Shown piece after piece: positions 24,040 to 32,542 of a stretch of 40,458 nucleotides of DNA; position 1 is the stretch's first letter, and each line of letters opens with the position of its first letter. The stretch covers positions 1 through 40,458 of the forward strand of contig NZ_BDQM01000034.1 in the NCBI RefSeq assembly GCF_002207865.1. Reading direction: 5' to 3'. Under the pieces are notes generated by a model. The model was not told where the DNA came from, ran no database searches, and saw nothing but the letters and a program-made list of their open reading frames with translations. The position numbers were made by a program, and so were the translations under genes. Origin of the DNA: Colwellia marinimaniae. Lineage in GTDB: Bacteria; Pseudomonadota; Gammaproteobacteria; Enterobacterales; Alteromonadaceae.

Positions 24040-25269
24040 ATGCTTAGCCATATAAAAGAGCAACAAAAAAATAAAGAAAAACCGCTCGACCCTTTGGCTA
24101 AAAAATGGCTAGAGATAGAAAAAAAACAAAAGCGAAATGCTAATTTCAAAACCAAAACAGATAACTTATATAAAAGATTTCAGGATGAAATATTACCTGA
24201 GGAGCAGGAATATATTGTTTTACTGGGCAAAGAAACCCAACACTTAATGGGGTTTTTATCAAAAAAAAGTCTAACGAAATGGCAAAAAGAAGAGTTACAT
24301 GGTTGGATTGAAGCAAACATAGATTTATTATCAAGTCACCGCTTTGGCGATAGTGAATTAACGCAAAAAATGCAAGAAGAGTATCGAGATGTATTATTAG
24401 CCTCGAGCAACAAAATGGCCGAGGATGAACCAATTGACCCTAATGTACTTGCCGATATACGCCATCTTGTTGATGATATGTTTGAAGGGGAAAAAACATT
24501 TTCGGATGAAGAGTTAAGTGGTTTTATTCGTGATCCAACACGATTTCATCAAGTCTTTCAAGAATTTGTAGAAAATAGAACTCAACAAAGTAACGATGCC
24601 GATAGTGATGCTGGCTTTGACGATGATGAAATGTCAGATGAAGAGGAAAGAGCTTTCTACGAAGAGTATGCTCGTCAACACGGGCATCAGCATAACTCCG
24701 CTGCTGACAGTGAAAAAGAAAAGCAGCAAGATAAACTAAAAGCTTTATTTAACAGCAGTAAATTAAATAAGTTATATAAAATACTCGCTAATCGCTTACA
24801 TCCTGATAAAGAACAAAATGAGCATTTAAAAGCCGAAAAAAGTGTATTGATGGCAAAATTGATTAAAGCAAAAAAAGATAAAGATGCCTTCACTATTATT
24901 TCAATGTTTCACCAATTTGTACCAGACAGAGAATTAACCCTATTTGATGGTAATGACGATGAATTGACACAGGCCTTAATTGGTTTGTTAAACGAAAAGT
25001 TGTGTGAGCTTGACCGCGAAAATGGAGATAATAAATACAATAACGGTTTACAAAGTATGGTGTGGCAAAACCTGGGTGGACGCAGTAAAAAAGCCATTCA
25101 AGAAAATATTGATACCCACCTTACTGATCTTGAAGATGATCATACTCGATTAAAATATTATATTGAGGAGATGAAAACGGTGAAAGTATTAAAAGAAGTG
25201 CTGAACGAACGTTATGAGAAAAAACGTTTTAATCCTTTTGGTGAAATGTCCTTTTCACTTGACTACTAG
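24040..25269 (+). CDS. J-domain-like protein inside the PUFA operon
   Basis: A 409-residue hydrophilic protein, strongly charged and helical. Residues about 235-300 (KLNKLYKILANRLHPDKEQ, then KAEKSVLMAKLIKAKKDKD) look like a divergent J-domain, with the HPD tripeptide at His254. The N-terminal part is coiled-coil-like, and residues 190-215 are very acidic (DDDEMSDEEE). There is no zinc-finger or Gly/Phe region as in full DnaJ. A J-domain would recruit an Hsp70 such as DnaK. Its place between pfaC and pfaD suggests an assembly or folding role for the giant synthase, but that is an inference from position. It lies 79 bases after pfaC and 108 bases before the pfaD start. Confidence 0.75.
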   Translation: MLSHIKEQQKNKEKPLDPLAKKWLEIEKKQKRNANFKTKTDNLYKRFQDEILPEEQEYIVLLGKETQHLMGFLSKKSLTKWQKEELHGWIEANIDLLSSHRFGDSELTQKMQEEYRDVLLASSNKMAEDEPIDPNVLADIRHLVDDMFEGEKTFSDEELSGFIRDPTRFHQVFQEFVENRTQQSNDADSDAGFDDDEMSDEEERAFYEEYARQHGHQHNSAADSEKEKQQDKLKALFNSSKLNKLYKILANRLHPDKEQNEHLKAEKSVLMAKLIKAKKDKDAFTIISMFHQFVPDRELTLFDGNDDELTQALIGLLNEKLCELDRENGDNKYNNGLQSMVWQNLGGRSKKAIQENIDTHLTDLEDDHTRLKYYIEEMKTVKVLKEVLNERYEKKRFNPFGEMSFSLDY

Positions 25270-25377
25270 GATGAACTTTTTAGGTGATAACGACCTAGAA
25301 ACAAGATGTCATTAAGTAAGGCACTTGCTTTTCGCTCATCATCTTTGAGTATGACGAAAATAAAATTAGGAACAAAT

Positions 25378-26976
25378 ATGTCAAATTTAAGTTTTAATAA
25401 TAACAATGCCATCGATTGGGCATGGAAAGTGGATGTCAAAGACGTTAAAAGCAGCAATATTGAAATTAAATCTGCTTTACTGGATTTAAGTAAACCAGTG
25501 TACCTGGCTAAAAAGGGCAATGATTTTGGTGTTGCCAATGTTACTTCAACGTCAGGTGCAACTGATGTCTTAGCTTTTGCGCAAAAGTTAAACCCTGAAG
25601 ATTTAGGTGATGATGCCTATAAAAAACAACATGGCGTTAAATACGCTTACCATGGCGGCGCTATGGCTAATGGTATTGCCTCGGTTGAGCTAGTAGTAGC
25701 CCTGGGTAAAGCCGGATTTTTATGTTCATTTGGCGCAGCAGGTTTAGTACCCGATGCGGTGGAAGATGCCATTAAACGTATTCAAGCTGAATTGCCTAAT
25801 GGTCCTTACGCGGTCAACCTTATTCATGCACCAAGCGAAGAAGCATTAGAGCGTGGCGCGGTTGAGCGCTTTTTAAAGTTGGGTGTTAACACCGTAGAGG
25901 CTTCAGCTTACTTAGGTTTGACCGAGCATATTGTTTGGTATCGCCTTGCAGGTTTAAGTAAAAATGCTGATGGTAGTGTTAACATTGGCAATAAGGTCAT
26001 AGCCAAAGTATCACGTACCGAAGTAGGGCGCCGCTTTATGGAGCCGGCACCACAAAAGTTGATTGATAAATTATTGGCTCAAGGTAAAGTTACCCAAGAG
26101 CAAGCCGAGCTCTCCAAGCTTGTTCCTATGGCTGATGATATTACCGCTGAGGCAGACTCTGGCGGCCATACCGATAACCGCCCCTTCTTAACGCTATTAC
26201 CAACCATTATTGCCCTACGCGATGAAGTGCAAGCTCAATATAACTTCTCACCCGCATTACGTGTCGGTGCCGGTGGTGGTATCGGAACACCTGAAGCCGC
26301 ACTAGCAGCCTTTAACATGGGCGCAGCCTACATAGTGCTTGGTTCAGTAAACCAAGCCTGTGTTGAAGCTGGCGCCTCTGAATATACCCGTGAATTATTA
26401 TCAAAAGTAGAAATGGCCGACGTTACTATGGCACCTGCGGCAGATATGTTTGAAATGGGCGTTAAATTACAAGTGGTTAAACGTGGTTCAATGTTTGCCA
26501 TGCGCGCTAAAAAATTATACGAGCTCTATGTTGCTTATGATTCAATTGAAGCTATTCCTGCGGATGAGCGTTTAAAAATTGAGAAACAAATTTTCCGGGC
26601 AAACTTAGACGAAGTTTGGTCTGGCACGGAAGCATTTTTCCAAGAGCGTGATCCCGCCATGTTAACACGTGCACAATCGAGCCCTAAACGTAAAATGGCA
26701 CTTATATTCCGTTGGTATTTAGGCTTAAGTTCTCGCTGGTCTAATACCGGCGAAAAAGGCCGTGAAATGGATTATCAAATTTGGGCAGGTCCAAGTCTTG
26801 GCGCCTTTAATACCTGGGTCAAAGGCACTTATTTGGAAGATTATACTCGTCGTGGCGCAGTAGATGTTGCTTTGCATATGTTAAAAGGTGCGGCTTATTT
26901 ACAACGGGTTAACCAGTTAAAGTTACAAGGCGTTAGCTTAACGACTGAATTGGCCAGTTATCGCACGGATGATTAG
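25378..26976 (+). CDS. pfaD: PUFA synthase enoyl reductase PfaD
   Basis: A 532-residue FMN-dependent enoyl reductase (nitronate monooxygenase-like TIM barrel) that reduces trans-2-enoyl intermediates on the PfaA ACPs. Visible motifs include GAAGLVPDAVEDAI, a Gly-rich FMN phosphate-binding loop RVGAGGGIGTPEAALAA and GAAYIVLGSVNQ, and a conserved C-terminal part (SSRWSNTGEKGREMDYQIWA). The length fits PfaD. ATG 25378 was chosen because TTAGGA precedes it at proper spacing; in-frame ATGs at 25306 and 25351 lack one. Confidence 0.95.
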   Translation: MSNLSFNNNNAIDWAWKVDVKDVKSSNIEIKSALLDLSKPVYLAKKGNDFGVANVTSTSGATDVLAFAQKLNPEDLGDDAYKKQHGVKYAYHGGAMANGIASVELVVALGKAGFLCSFGAAGLVPDAVEDAIKRIQAELPNGPYAVNLIHAPSEEALERGAVERFLKLGVNTVEASAYLGLTEHIVWYRLAGLSKNADGSVNIGNKVIAKVSRTEVGRRFMEPAPQKLIDKLLAQGKVTQEQAELSKLVPMADDITAEADSGGHTDNRPFLTLLPTIIALRDEVQAQYNFSPALRVGAGGGIGTPEAALAAFNMGAAYIVLGSVNQACVEAGASEYTRELLSKVEMADVTMAPAADMFEMGVKLQVVKRGSMFAMRAKKLYELYVAYDSIEAIPADERLKIEKQIFRANLDEVWSGTEAFFQERDPAMLTRAQSSPKRKMALIFRWYLGLSSRWSNTGEKGREMDYQIWAGPSLGAFNTWVKGTYLEDYTRRGAVDVALHMLKGAAYLQRVNQLKLQGVSLTTELASYRTDD

Positions 26977-26984
26977 TCAGCTGG

Positions 26985-27115
26985 TAGGTAATCTTTACGG
27001 GTCTAATTCCCCGTCGCTTGCGGCGTAAAGGGTTTTGGCCTTCGATTAATTTAGATGCCCCTGTTCGCGTAGCGAATTTAAGCCGAAGCGAACAGCCTTG
27101 GCGTGGGGGTATTTA
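26985..27115. repeat. structured intergenic repeat after pfaD
   Basis: Contains CGTCGCTTGCGGCG and a longer inverted repeat TGTTCGC/GCGAACA enclosing TTCGCGTAGCGAA, flanked by CCCC on one side and GGGGG on the other. The pattern looks like a dispersed REP-type element rather than a gene. No T-run typical of an intrinsic terminator follows. Confidence 0.5.
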
Positions 27116-27129
27116 TTAAAGGAATTTAT

Positions 27130-27480
27130 ATGCCCACATGTACCGAATTTGCCGTGTTTGAGGTCAAACACGCTAATTTAGCGCGAGTTCTCGCCTTAAG
27201 TGAGTCGCTTTTTGCTGAAATTAATGCGGAGCAAAAGAACATTGTTGCCCATGAAATATTAGTGAAAACTGCTGTTGCAAAAGGGCCTTTAAAAGAGCAG
27301 TTAAAAGAGAATTCAGTCGAGGGTGTACAAGAAGTTTGTTGGCATCTCACTTGGGCAAACGTTGCCGCTGTTGAGGCAAGTTCGAGCAAATGGTCAACCT
27401 ACCCAAGCGCAGCGGAAATAGAGCGTTTAGTGGGTAAAAAGCTCTATTACGGACACTTTGTTGCGGTGATAGCAAAGTAA
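27130..27480 (+). CDS. small ABM/Dabb-like hypothetical protein
   Basis: A 116-residue protein from ATG 27130, with AAAGGA just upstream. An alternating strand-helix pattern (TEFAVFEVK, then a helix LARVLALSESLFAEINAEQ, then ivaheilvk) fits a ferredoxin-like fold as in antibiotic-biosynthesis-monooxygenase or Dabb proteins. The specific family is not recognised. It follows pfaD in the same direction after 153 bp that include a structured repeat, so co-transcription is uncertain. Confidence 0.7.
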   Translation: MPTCTEFAVFEVKHANLARVLALSESLFAEINAEQKNIVAHEILVKTAVAKGPLKEQLKENSVEGVQEVCWHLTWANVAAVEASSSKWSTYPSAAEIERLVGKKLYYGHFVAVIAK

Positions 27481-27507
27481 TACTCTTGCTGATATACCCA
27501 TGTTGCT

Positions 27508-27702
27508 TCAGCGACTAAAATCATCTTGCTTTGAGACGTTTGCTAAAGCACCCGTTTGATAATAAACAAAGGACACGGCTCTCACTTTGATATCGCTACC
27601 GTCTTGATCAAATAATGCCGATTCTAGGCTAGCGTTAAAAACTAAAGGCATTAACGTATTACTGTCTATCGTTGATGAATGCTCAATCACGCAATGTGGC
27701 AT
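27508..27702 (-). pseudogene. truncated 5-carboxymethyl-2-hydroxymuconate isomerase-like gene
   Basis: Begins MPHCVIEHSS with a good GGAG box, keeping the N-terminal proline that is the catalytic base of tautomerase-superfamily hydroxymuconate isomerases (HpaF/CHMI). SALFDQDGSDIKVRAVSF matches the family's middle. The ORF stops after 64 residues, where the family continues for about 50 more (typical length about 115-125). The space downstream is taken by the convergent gene ending at 27480. It is probably a 3'-deleted remnant; a short functional form is less likely. Confidence 0.65.
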
Positions 27703-27726
27703 ATTTTTCTCCGTTAGTTAAGCTAG

Positions 27727-28152
27727 TTACTTAATATCGTTACTTAGTGAGTTTTTCGATTTTAATGTCATTTTATTTAAATAACTTGTCACGACACTGA
27801 AAAATGCTATACCAATAAAATCGGCCGACAAGTCAATTAAATCAAAAGTTCTATGGGGAATAAAGTACTGACTAAACTCTTCAATAACGACAAAGATAAA
27901 CACCAAAATACTGCCTAGAAAGAGTTCCCTTGAAAAGAGAGGGAATGATTTAAACCTAAAGGCAATATTTGTCGCCAGGGTTAATAGACCAAATAAAAAA
28001 AAGTGGCCAAATTTATCCCCATAGGGAATACGGGCGACTAATTGAAAGAAAACACTATTCTGTCCGGTATTTGCTAAGTAAATAACCCAAAGAATAAAGC
28101 CGAAGAAAGCGACCGCAGCCAGAGGGATGAGTGTCTTTAAAAGGTGGCTCAT
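27727..28152 (-). CDS. VanZ-like family membrane protein
   Basis: A 141-residue integral membrane protein with about four hydrophobic segments. The family pattern is present: PYGDKFGHFFLFGLL in the first half and EEFSQYFIPHRTFDLIDL followed by SADFIG in the second. VanZ-like proteins are widespread and mostly of unknown role; only the enterococcal founder is tied to teicoplanin resistance. No partner genes suggest a pathway here. Confidence 0.85.
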   Translation of the reverse strand: MSHLLKTLIPLAAVAFFGFILWVIYLANTGQNSVFFQLVARIPYGDKFGHFFLFGLLTLATNIAFRFKSFPLFSRELFLGSILVFIFVVIEEFSQYFIPHRTFDLIDLSADFIGIAFFSVVTSYLNKMTLKSKNSLSNDIK

Positions 28153-28331
28153 ATACCCATGAACCTTGGTATATAACCATCAGCGCTTGTCGCTGTATAG
28201 AGGGAACATTTCATCGTTTTATATTGCTCCTGCGTAAACATTACATCTATTGAATTAGCACACCTTTTGACTGCTTTTTAGTCATTTTACCCTCTCGGCA
28301 AAGGCAGGCCATCAGCTCGGTGTGGCTTACC

Positions 28332-28348
28332 TTTACCGTAAGGGTAAA
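28332..28348 (+). promoter_or_regulatory. hairpin in the leader of the RRM gene
   Basis: TTTACC/GGTAAA around a short GTAAG loop, about 70 bases upstream of the RRM gene start. It may be part of a cold-responsive leader; there is no direct evidence. Confidence 0.3.
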
Positions 28349-28416
28349 TAAAGTTACTTAGTCTGCGGTAAACTATGAGATAATTGAGATCGAAATCACA
28401 TACTACATGGTCCATT

Positions 28417-28656
28417 ATGAAACTTTTAGTTCGTAACCTTTCCCGTTCAACCACTGAACAAGAAATCCGTATTTTATTTTCTGAACATGGCTCAGTCACT
28501 GAATGTAACTTAGTTTTAGATCAAGCAACAGCTAAATCAAAAGGTTTTGCTTTTGTCGAAATGCCTAATGAAAAGGAAGCCGCCGCGGCACTGTCTGCTT
28601 TACATGAAAGTAGAGTTGCAAAGAATAAAATTAGAGTGAAAATAGCGCAAAGCTAG
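28417..28656 (+). CDS. small RRM RNA-binding protein
   Basis: An 80-residue single RNA-recognition-motif protein. RNP2 is LLVRNL at residues 3-8 and RNP1 is KGFAFVEM at about 47-54, each with the aromatic residues that stack on RNA. Such stand-alone RRM proteins in marine Gammaproteobacteria are often linked to cold growth, which fits this host but is not shown by the sequence. The start is ATG 28417; the frame is open to 28384. It ends just before a clear intrinsic terminator. Confidence 0.92.
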   Translation: MKLLVRNLSRSTTEQEIRILFSEHGSVTECNLVLDQATAKSKGFAFVEMPNEKEAAAALSALHESRVAKNKIRVKIAQS

Positions 28657-28685
28657 CGCCAAAAAGATAAAATAAAAGTAAAAGC

Positions 28686-28717
28686 AAAGCCAGCGTTAAG
28701 TTAATGTTGGCTTTTTT
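28686..28717 (+). terminator. Rho-independent terminator of the RRM gene
   Basis: A stem AGCCAGCGTTAA/TTAATGTTGGCT (with G-U pairs) is followed by TTTTTTGT. Confidence 0.88.
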
Positions 28718-28752
28718 GTCGGTTAGGTGTTCTTGTTCGTCCTATAACTACT

Positions 28753-29019
28753 CTACTCTTGTTTTTTCTTAGGTCTAGCAAAGTTTGCATAAATTGTTAC
28801 CGCTACACCCGTAATAAGAGCAAGCATGGCAAAGCCAAACATGGCATCATCTTGGGCTTCGAAAGCAAAAAGGTATATAGCTAAGGCAACCAAGAGCAAA
28901 CCCACTAGCACAAAAAGTTTTGGGTGTGCAGAGATGAGCCCCAATGAGTGAACATTTTTCACTGCTTTAAATTTCACCTTGGTTGACGCTTTTCGTTTGT
29001 GCTTATTTGTTGGCATCAT
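28753..29019 (-). CDS. small two-helix membrane protein, hypothetical
   Basis: An 88-residue protein with a basic N-terminus (NKHKRKASTKVKFK), two transmembrane segments (about residues 34-52 and 61-78) and a basic C-terminal tail (RPKKKQE). Two consecutive ATG codons (29019 and 29016) follow GAGGAA; a TTG at 29022 is too close to it. It looks like an inner-membrane protein with both ends in the cytoplasm. The family is not recognised. Confidence 0.7.
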   Translation of the reverse strand: MMPTNKHKRKASTKVKFKAVKNVHSLGLISAHPKLFVLVGLLLVALAIYLFAFEAQDDAMFGFAMLALITGVAVTIYANFARPKKKQE

Positions 29020-29215
29020 CAATTCCTCAGATGTTATATCGCTGTTTTAAGTGGCTCAAATATGGAGTGGCGTGATTTGCACCGCATATAAAAACACTAA
29101 GTAAAAACCTTAGTTTATTTCACTAGCTTAATCAAATACTTAATAACTATTATAGGGGTAAAATAGTCTGTTGAACGAAAATAGGATTATCAAAGGTAAG
29201 AAACTTAGCTAGCTA

Positions 29216-29476
29216 TTAACCTAAAAAGTTGCAACCACAGTGACGCAGCAACCCATCAGCCTCAACACGTTCTTGATAAGTCCCTCCCACCCAGTATGCA
29301 AAATCATGAGCTGTACAACAAGAAAGTCATAACTCTTTATCTTTAAGAGTAGGGTCTGGACATGAATTACAGTCATCAGATGTGCACGGTTTAATCTTAT
29401 CTTCTGAGTATACCGAGGTTGAGGTAATGCCTAAGTAGTATGATGAGGAGCCAGAATTTGATGCTGACACTGCCAT
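29216..29476 (-). pseudogene. small Cys-rich protein gene interrupted by an in-frame TGA
   Basis: Reading from ATG 29476 gives 49 codons ending in KPCTSDDCNSCPDPTLKDKEL, then TGA at 29327-29329. The same frame continues for 36 codons with LSCCTAHDFAYWVGG, TYQERVEADGLLRHCG and a TAA at 29216-29218. The second half has the CCxxHDxxYW.GG pattern of a small family with phospholipase-A2-like active-site spacing, so both halves clearly belonged to one protein. Either a nonsense mutation killed the gene or the TGA is read through. No signal peptide is visible at the present start. Confidence 0.55.
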
Positions 29477-29543
29477 ATAAAGTCAGCTTAAATGGCAAAA
29501 TAGTTATTTAAAATGAATTAATTTAAAATGAAGTTATTTTAAA

Positions 29544-29867
29544 TTAATTGAGGAAATTCATTTCCATCATGGCGAGTATTTGCTTCACGCTAACGTCTTT
29601 TAATACATGCTCTGATGAAGAGTGCACTACACCAGCTTTATCACCAAAGGCAATATTGACAGAGTCAGGCTTGCTATCATGTAGCACTAAGACGATTTTT
29701 TTATCCATAGTGATGCAGTCAATGGTTATCGCATCCGCATTCATGCCTTGCTTACGTAATGTTTTATCCATAATACCCATCAAGGTATCGACCTTTTTAT
29801 TGCGGTCATAAAATAAATCATTGGCGGTGGCGACTATATCTGAGAGCAGTGTTAAGGATTCTTTCAT
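29544..29867 (-). CDS. conserved hypothetical protein
   Basis: A 107-residue soluble protein, MKESLTLLSDIVATANDLF onwards. It has two helices, then beta-rich segments (AITIDCITMDKKIVLVLHD) and a C-terminal helix ending MMEMNFLN. The balanced composition suggests a real cytoplasmic gene; no catalytic motif or family was recognised. It is divergent from the peptidase gene at 30102. Confidence 0.65.
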   Translation of the reverse strand: MKESLTLLSDIVATANDLFYDRNKKVDTLMGIMDKTLRKQGMNADAITIDCITMDKKIVLVLHDSKPDSVNIAFGDKAGVVHSSSEHVLKDVSVKQILAMMEMNFLN

Positions 29868-30101
29868 TTTATTCTTATAAGTAAGGTGGCTGTTTAAACT
29901 GACAGGCGAGAGAACGGCTTACTGTAAACTAGCGAGTAGCTAAAATCTATCGCTAAGTAAAGCCCTCGCTTTACCTTTGTGGCAACGGTGCGTGACAGTT
30001 AACGTACCTTGACCTGTGTTGATTTACCTATCCATACTGGTTAGTTGTTTTGAGAACATTTATACTGCGACCATCTTTTTCACAGTATAAGTATACTTAT
30101 T

Positions 30102-31775
30102 ATGATAAAAAAAATTGCATTATCACTTCTTTCGGTCGCCGTGCTGGTAGGTTGTGTGGCAACAACGTCTGATGACTCTGCCCACGTTAGCTCTTCACCA
30201 GTTAGCTCTTCACCAGTGAACAGTGCTCAAGACATTAGTGCTAGCTATGACAGTATCAATACCGCGCAATTAATTAAGCATATAAAAGTGTTGTCCTCAG
30301 ATGAATTCGGCGGACGTGCGCCATCAAGTGAAGGTGAAAAACTGACCCTTGCCTACTTAACGGAACAATTTAAAGCTTTAGGTTTTAAGCCAGGTAACGG
30401 AGATAGCTTTTTACAAGAAGTACCACTGGTATCTATTGAAGCATCAAGTGATATGACCTTGGTTATTGGCGGTAAAAACTACCAATACGGTACTGATATG
30501 GTCATGGGCAGTGCGCGAATTAGTGATTTTGAGCAGCTTAAAAACTCTGAATTGGTTTTTGTTGGTTACGGTATTAATGCGCCAGAATATAATTGGAATG
30601 ATTATAAAGACCTTGATGTTAAGGGTAAAACGGTTGTCATTTTAGTTAATGACCCGGGTTTTGCTACGCAAGATGATGAGTTATTTACCGGTAATGCCAT
30701 GACTTACTATGGTCGTTGGACTTACAAGTATGAAGAAGCAAGTCGTCAAGGCGCTGAAGGGGCCATTATCATTCATGAAACGGCACCCGCATCATACGGT
30801 TGGTCGGTGATAAAAAACTCGTGGACAGGTCCTCAGTTTAGTTTTCAACGTGATGATTTAAATAAAGACCGCGTTGCCGTAGAAGGGTGGATCAGCCGTA
30901 ATGTTGCCATTGAGTTGTTTGACAAAGCCGGTCTAGATTTTACTAAAATGAAGGAACGTGCTGCCCAAGGCAGTTTCAACATAGATATGGGTGATTTAGA
31001 TGCCTCTATTACCATTAAAAATACCATCAAAAAGTCAATATCGTACAACTTTATTGCGACCTTACCTGGACAGAAAAATGCCGATGAGCATATTATATAT
31101 TCTGCCCATTGGGATCACCTAGGTACTGATTTATCTAAAAAGGGTGACCAAATTTATAATGGTGCTCGTGATAATGCCACGGGCACTGCCGCATTGATTG
31201 AAGTCGCTGAAGCGTTTGCAAAATTACCTCATAGACCTGAGCGTTCAATCACCTTTTTAGCGGTAACGGCGGAAGAGCAAGGTTTACTTGGTTCTAAGTT
31301 CTATGCAGCAAATCCCATTATCCCAGTGGCGAAAACCGTTGCTAATATTAATATGGATGCCTTGAATGTAAATGGTAAGAGTGCAGACGTTGCTGTTTAT
31401 GGTTTAGGGCAATCAGAGCTTGATAACTTTTTAACTAAAGCGGCGTTAAAGCAAAACCGTGTGATCTCGGGCGATCCAAGACCTGCAGCAGGCATTTATT
31501 ACCGCTCTGATCACTTTGCTTTTGCTAACGTTGGTATTCCAGCGTTATATGCAAAAGGTGGAACTATACCCGCCGACCAAGCAACAGCAGATTTAAGAGC
31601 GAAGTTAGACCCCATTTTAGCTAAGTGTTATCACGGTCTTTGTGATGAATACAGCGAAGAGTGGGACTTAACCGGTGCTGTTGAAGATATGCAATTGTTC
31701 TTTGACGTGGGCGTAGAGTTATCTAAATCTGGCGTATGGCCACAATGGAGCAAAACTTCTGAGTTCAAGCGTTAA
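30102..31775 (+). CDS. M28 family zinc metallopeptidase lipoprotein
   Basis: A 557-residue exported aminopeptidase-like protein. The signal peptide ends in the lipobox LVGC (Cys18), followed by a Ser/Pro linker built from a duplicated 15-bp unit (about 30187-30217). A PA-like insert lies roughly at 140-280. The M28 zinc site is complete: His336 in SAHWDHLG, Asp357 in ARDNATGT, Glu pair in TAEEQGLLGS, Asp in NINMDALN and His in YRSDHFAF. It probably degrades peptides in the periplasm or at the cell surface. It is transcribed alone and ends at a strong terminator. Confidence 0.92.
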   Translation: MIKKIALSLLSVAVLVGCVATTSDDSAHVSSSPVSSSPVNSAQDISASYDSINTAQLIKHIKVLSSDEFGGRAPSSEGEKLTLAYLTEQFKALGFKPGNGDSFLQEVPLVSIEASSDMTLVIGGKNYQYGTDMVMGSARISDFEQLKNSELVFVGYGINAPEYNWNDYKDLDVKGKTVVILVNDPGFATQDDELFTGNAMTYYGRWTYKYEEASRQGAEGAIIIHETAPASYGWSVIKNSWTGPQFSFQRDDLNKDRVAVEGWISRNVAIELFDKAGLDFTKMKERAAQGSFNIDMGDLDASITIKNTIKKSISYNFIATLPGQKNADEHIIYSAHWDHLGTDLSKKGDQIYNGARDNATGTAALIEVAEAFAKLPHRPERSITFLAVTAEEQGLLGSKFYAANPIIPVAKTVANINMDALNVNGKSADVAVYGLGQSELDNFLTKAALKQNRVISGDPRPAAGIYYRSDHFAFANVGIPALYAKGGTIPADQATADLRAKLDPILAKCYHGLCDEYSEEWDLTGAVEDMQLFFDVGVELSKSGVWPQWSKTSEFKR

Positions 31776-31874
31776 GAAAAGGTGTTAAGAGTAGCCTTAA
31801 AATTATTATCTACTATAAGGTTAGGGCGACTCATCGACATGAATACTCATTGGTCCTTAGAAGTATTCATTAAG

Positions 31875-31910
31875 AAAATGGTAGTGTCATAGGGTACTAC
31901 CATTTTTTTT
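31875..31910 (+). terminator. Rho-independent terminator of the peptidase gene
   Basis: A perfect 11-bp stem AAAATGGTAGT/ACTACCATTTT with a 10-base loop runs into eight T. The flanking A-run could also give weak termination for the convergent ybaK gene. Confidence 0.92.
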
Positions 31911-31932
31911 TCGCTATTTTTTCGGGATAAAT

Positions 31933-32400
31933 TTACTGACAAATGTCCGCCATCGTTGCCTGAGTTATGCCAGCCAAATCATTGGGACTTAATTCTATTT
32001 CTAAGCCTCTTTTGCCAGCACTAACAAAAATGGTAGTAAATTGTTTTGCCGTTGCATCAATAAAAGTGCGCAAGCGCTTTTTTTGTCCCAGCGGACTAAT
32101 ACCGCCAAGTACATAACCGGTTGAGCGTTCAACATCTATTTTTACTGCCATTATGGCTTTTTTTCCTGAATATGCCTTGGCTATCAGTTTCATGCTTAAC
32201 ATGGCTGATACCGGTATTACAGCCACAGCCAAGGCTTTATTATCAATACTCACCACTAAGGTCTTAAAAACTCTATTTTCAGCTATGCCAAGTTTTTGTG
32301 CTGCTTCGCCACCATAAGACTCACTTGTAGAATCATGCTGGTACTCATGTAGATGATAAATAACCTTATGCTGTTTGGCGGCATTAATTGCGGGTGTCAT
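31933..32400 (-). CDS. ybaK: Cys-tRNA(Pro)/Cys-tRNA(Cys) deacylase YbaK
   Basis: A 155-residue trans-editing protein of the YbaK/EbsC/ProX family that hydrolyses cysteine mischarged on tRNA-Pro. Family features include MTPAINAAKQHKVIYHLHEY at the start, KTLVVS, a catalytic-loop lysine region (GKKAIMAVKIDVERSTGYVLGGISPLG) and SAGKRGLEIELSPNDL near the end. The length is normal. It is convergent with the peptidase gene. Confidence 0.93.
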   Translation of the reverse strand: MTPAINAAKQHKVIYHLHEYQHDSTSESYGGEAAQKLGIAENRVFKTLVVSIDNKALAVAVIPVSAMLSMKLIAKAYSGKKAIMAVKIDVERSTGYVLGGISPLGQKKRLRTFIDATAKQFTTIFVSAGKRGLEIELSPNDLAGITQATMADICQ

Positions 32401-32542
32401 TTTAATCTCTTTAGGGGAAGGTTATTGAATCAGTTTGAATATTGCCAGCTAGAACGCTATTTTAGGTGAGCATTTACTGGTGTGGAAATACTTCACTCAA
32501 AAAGACACTATTAAAGGCAACATAACGTGAGCTAGGTAATTT

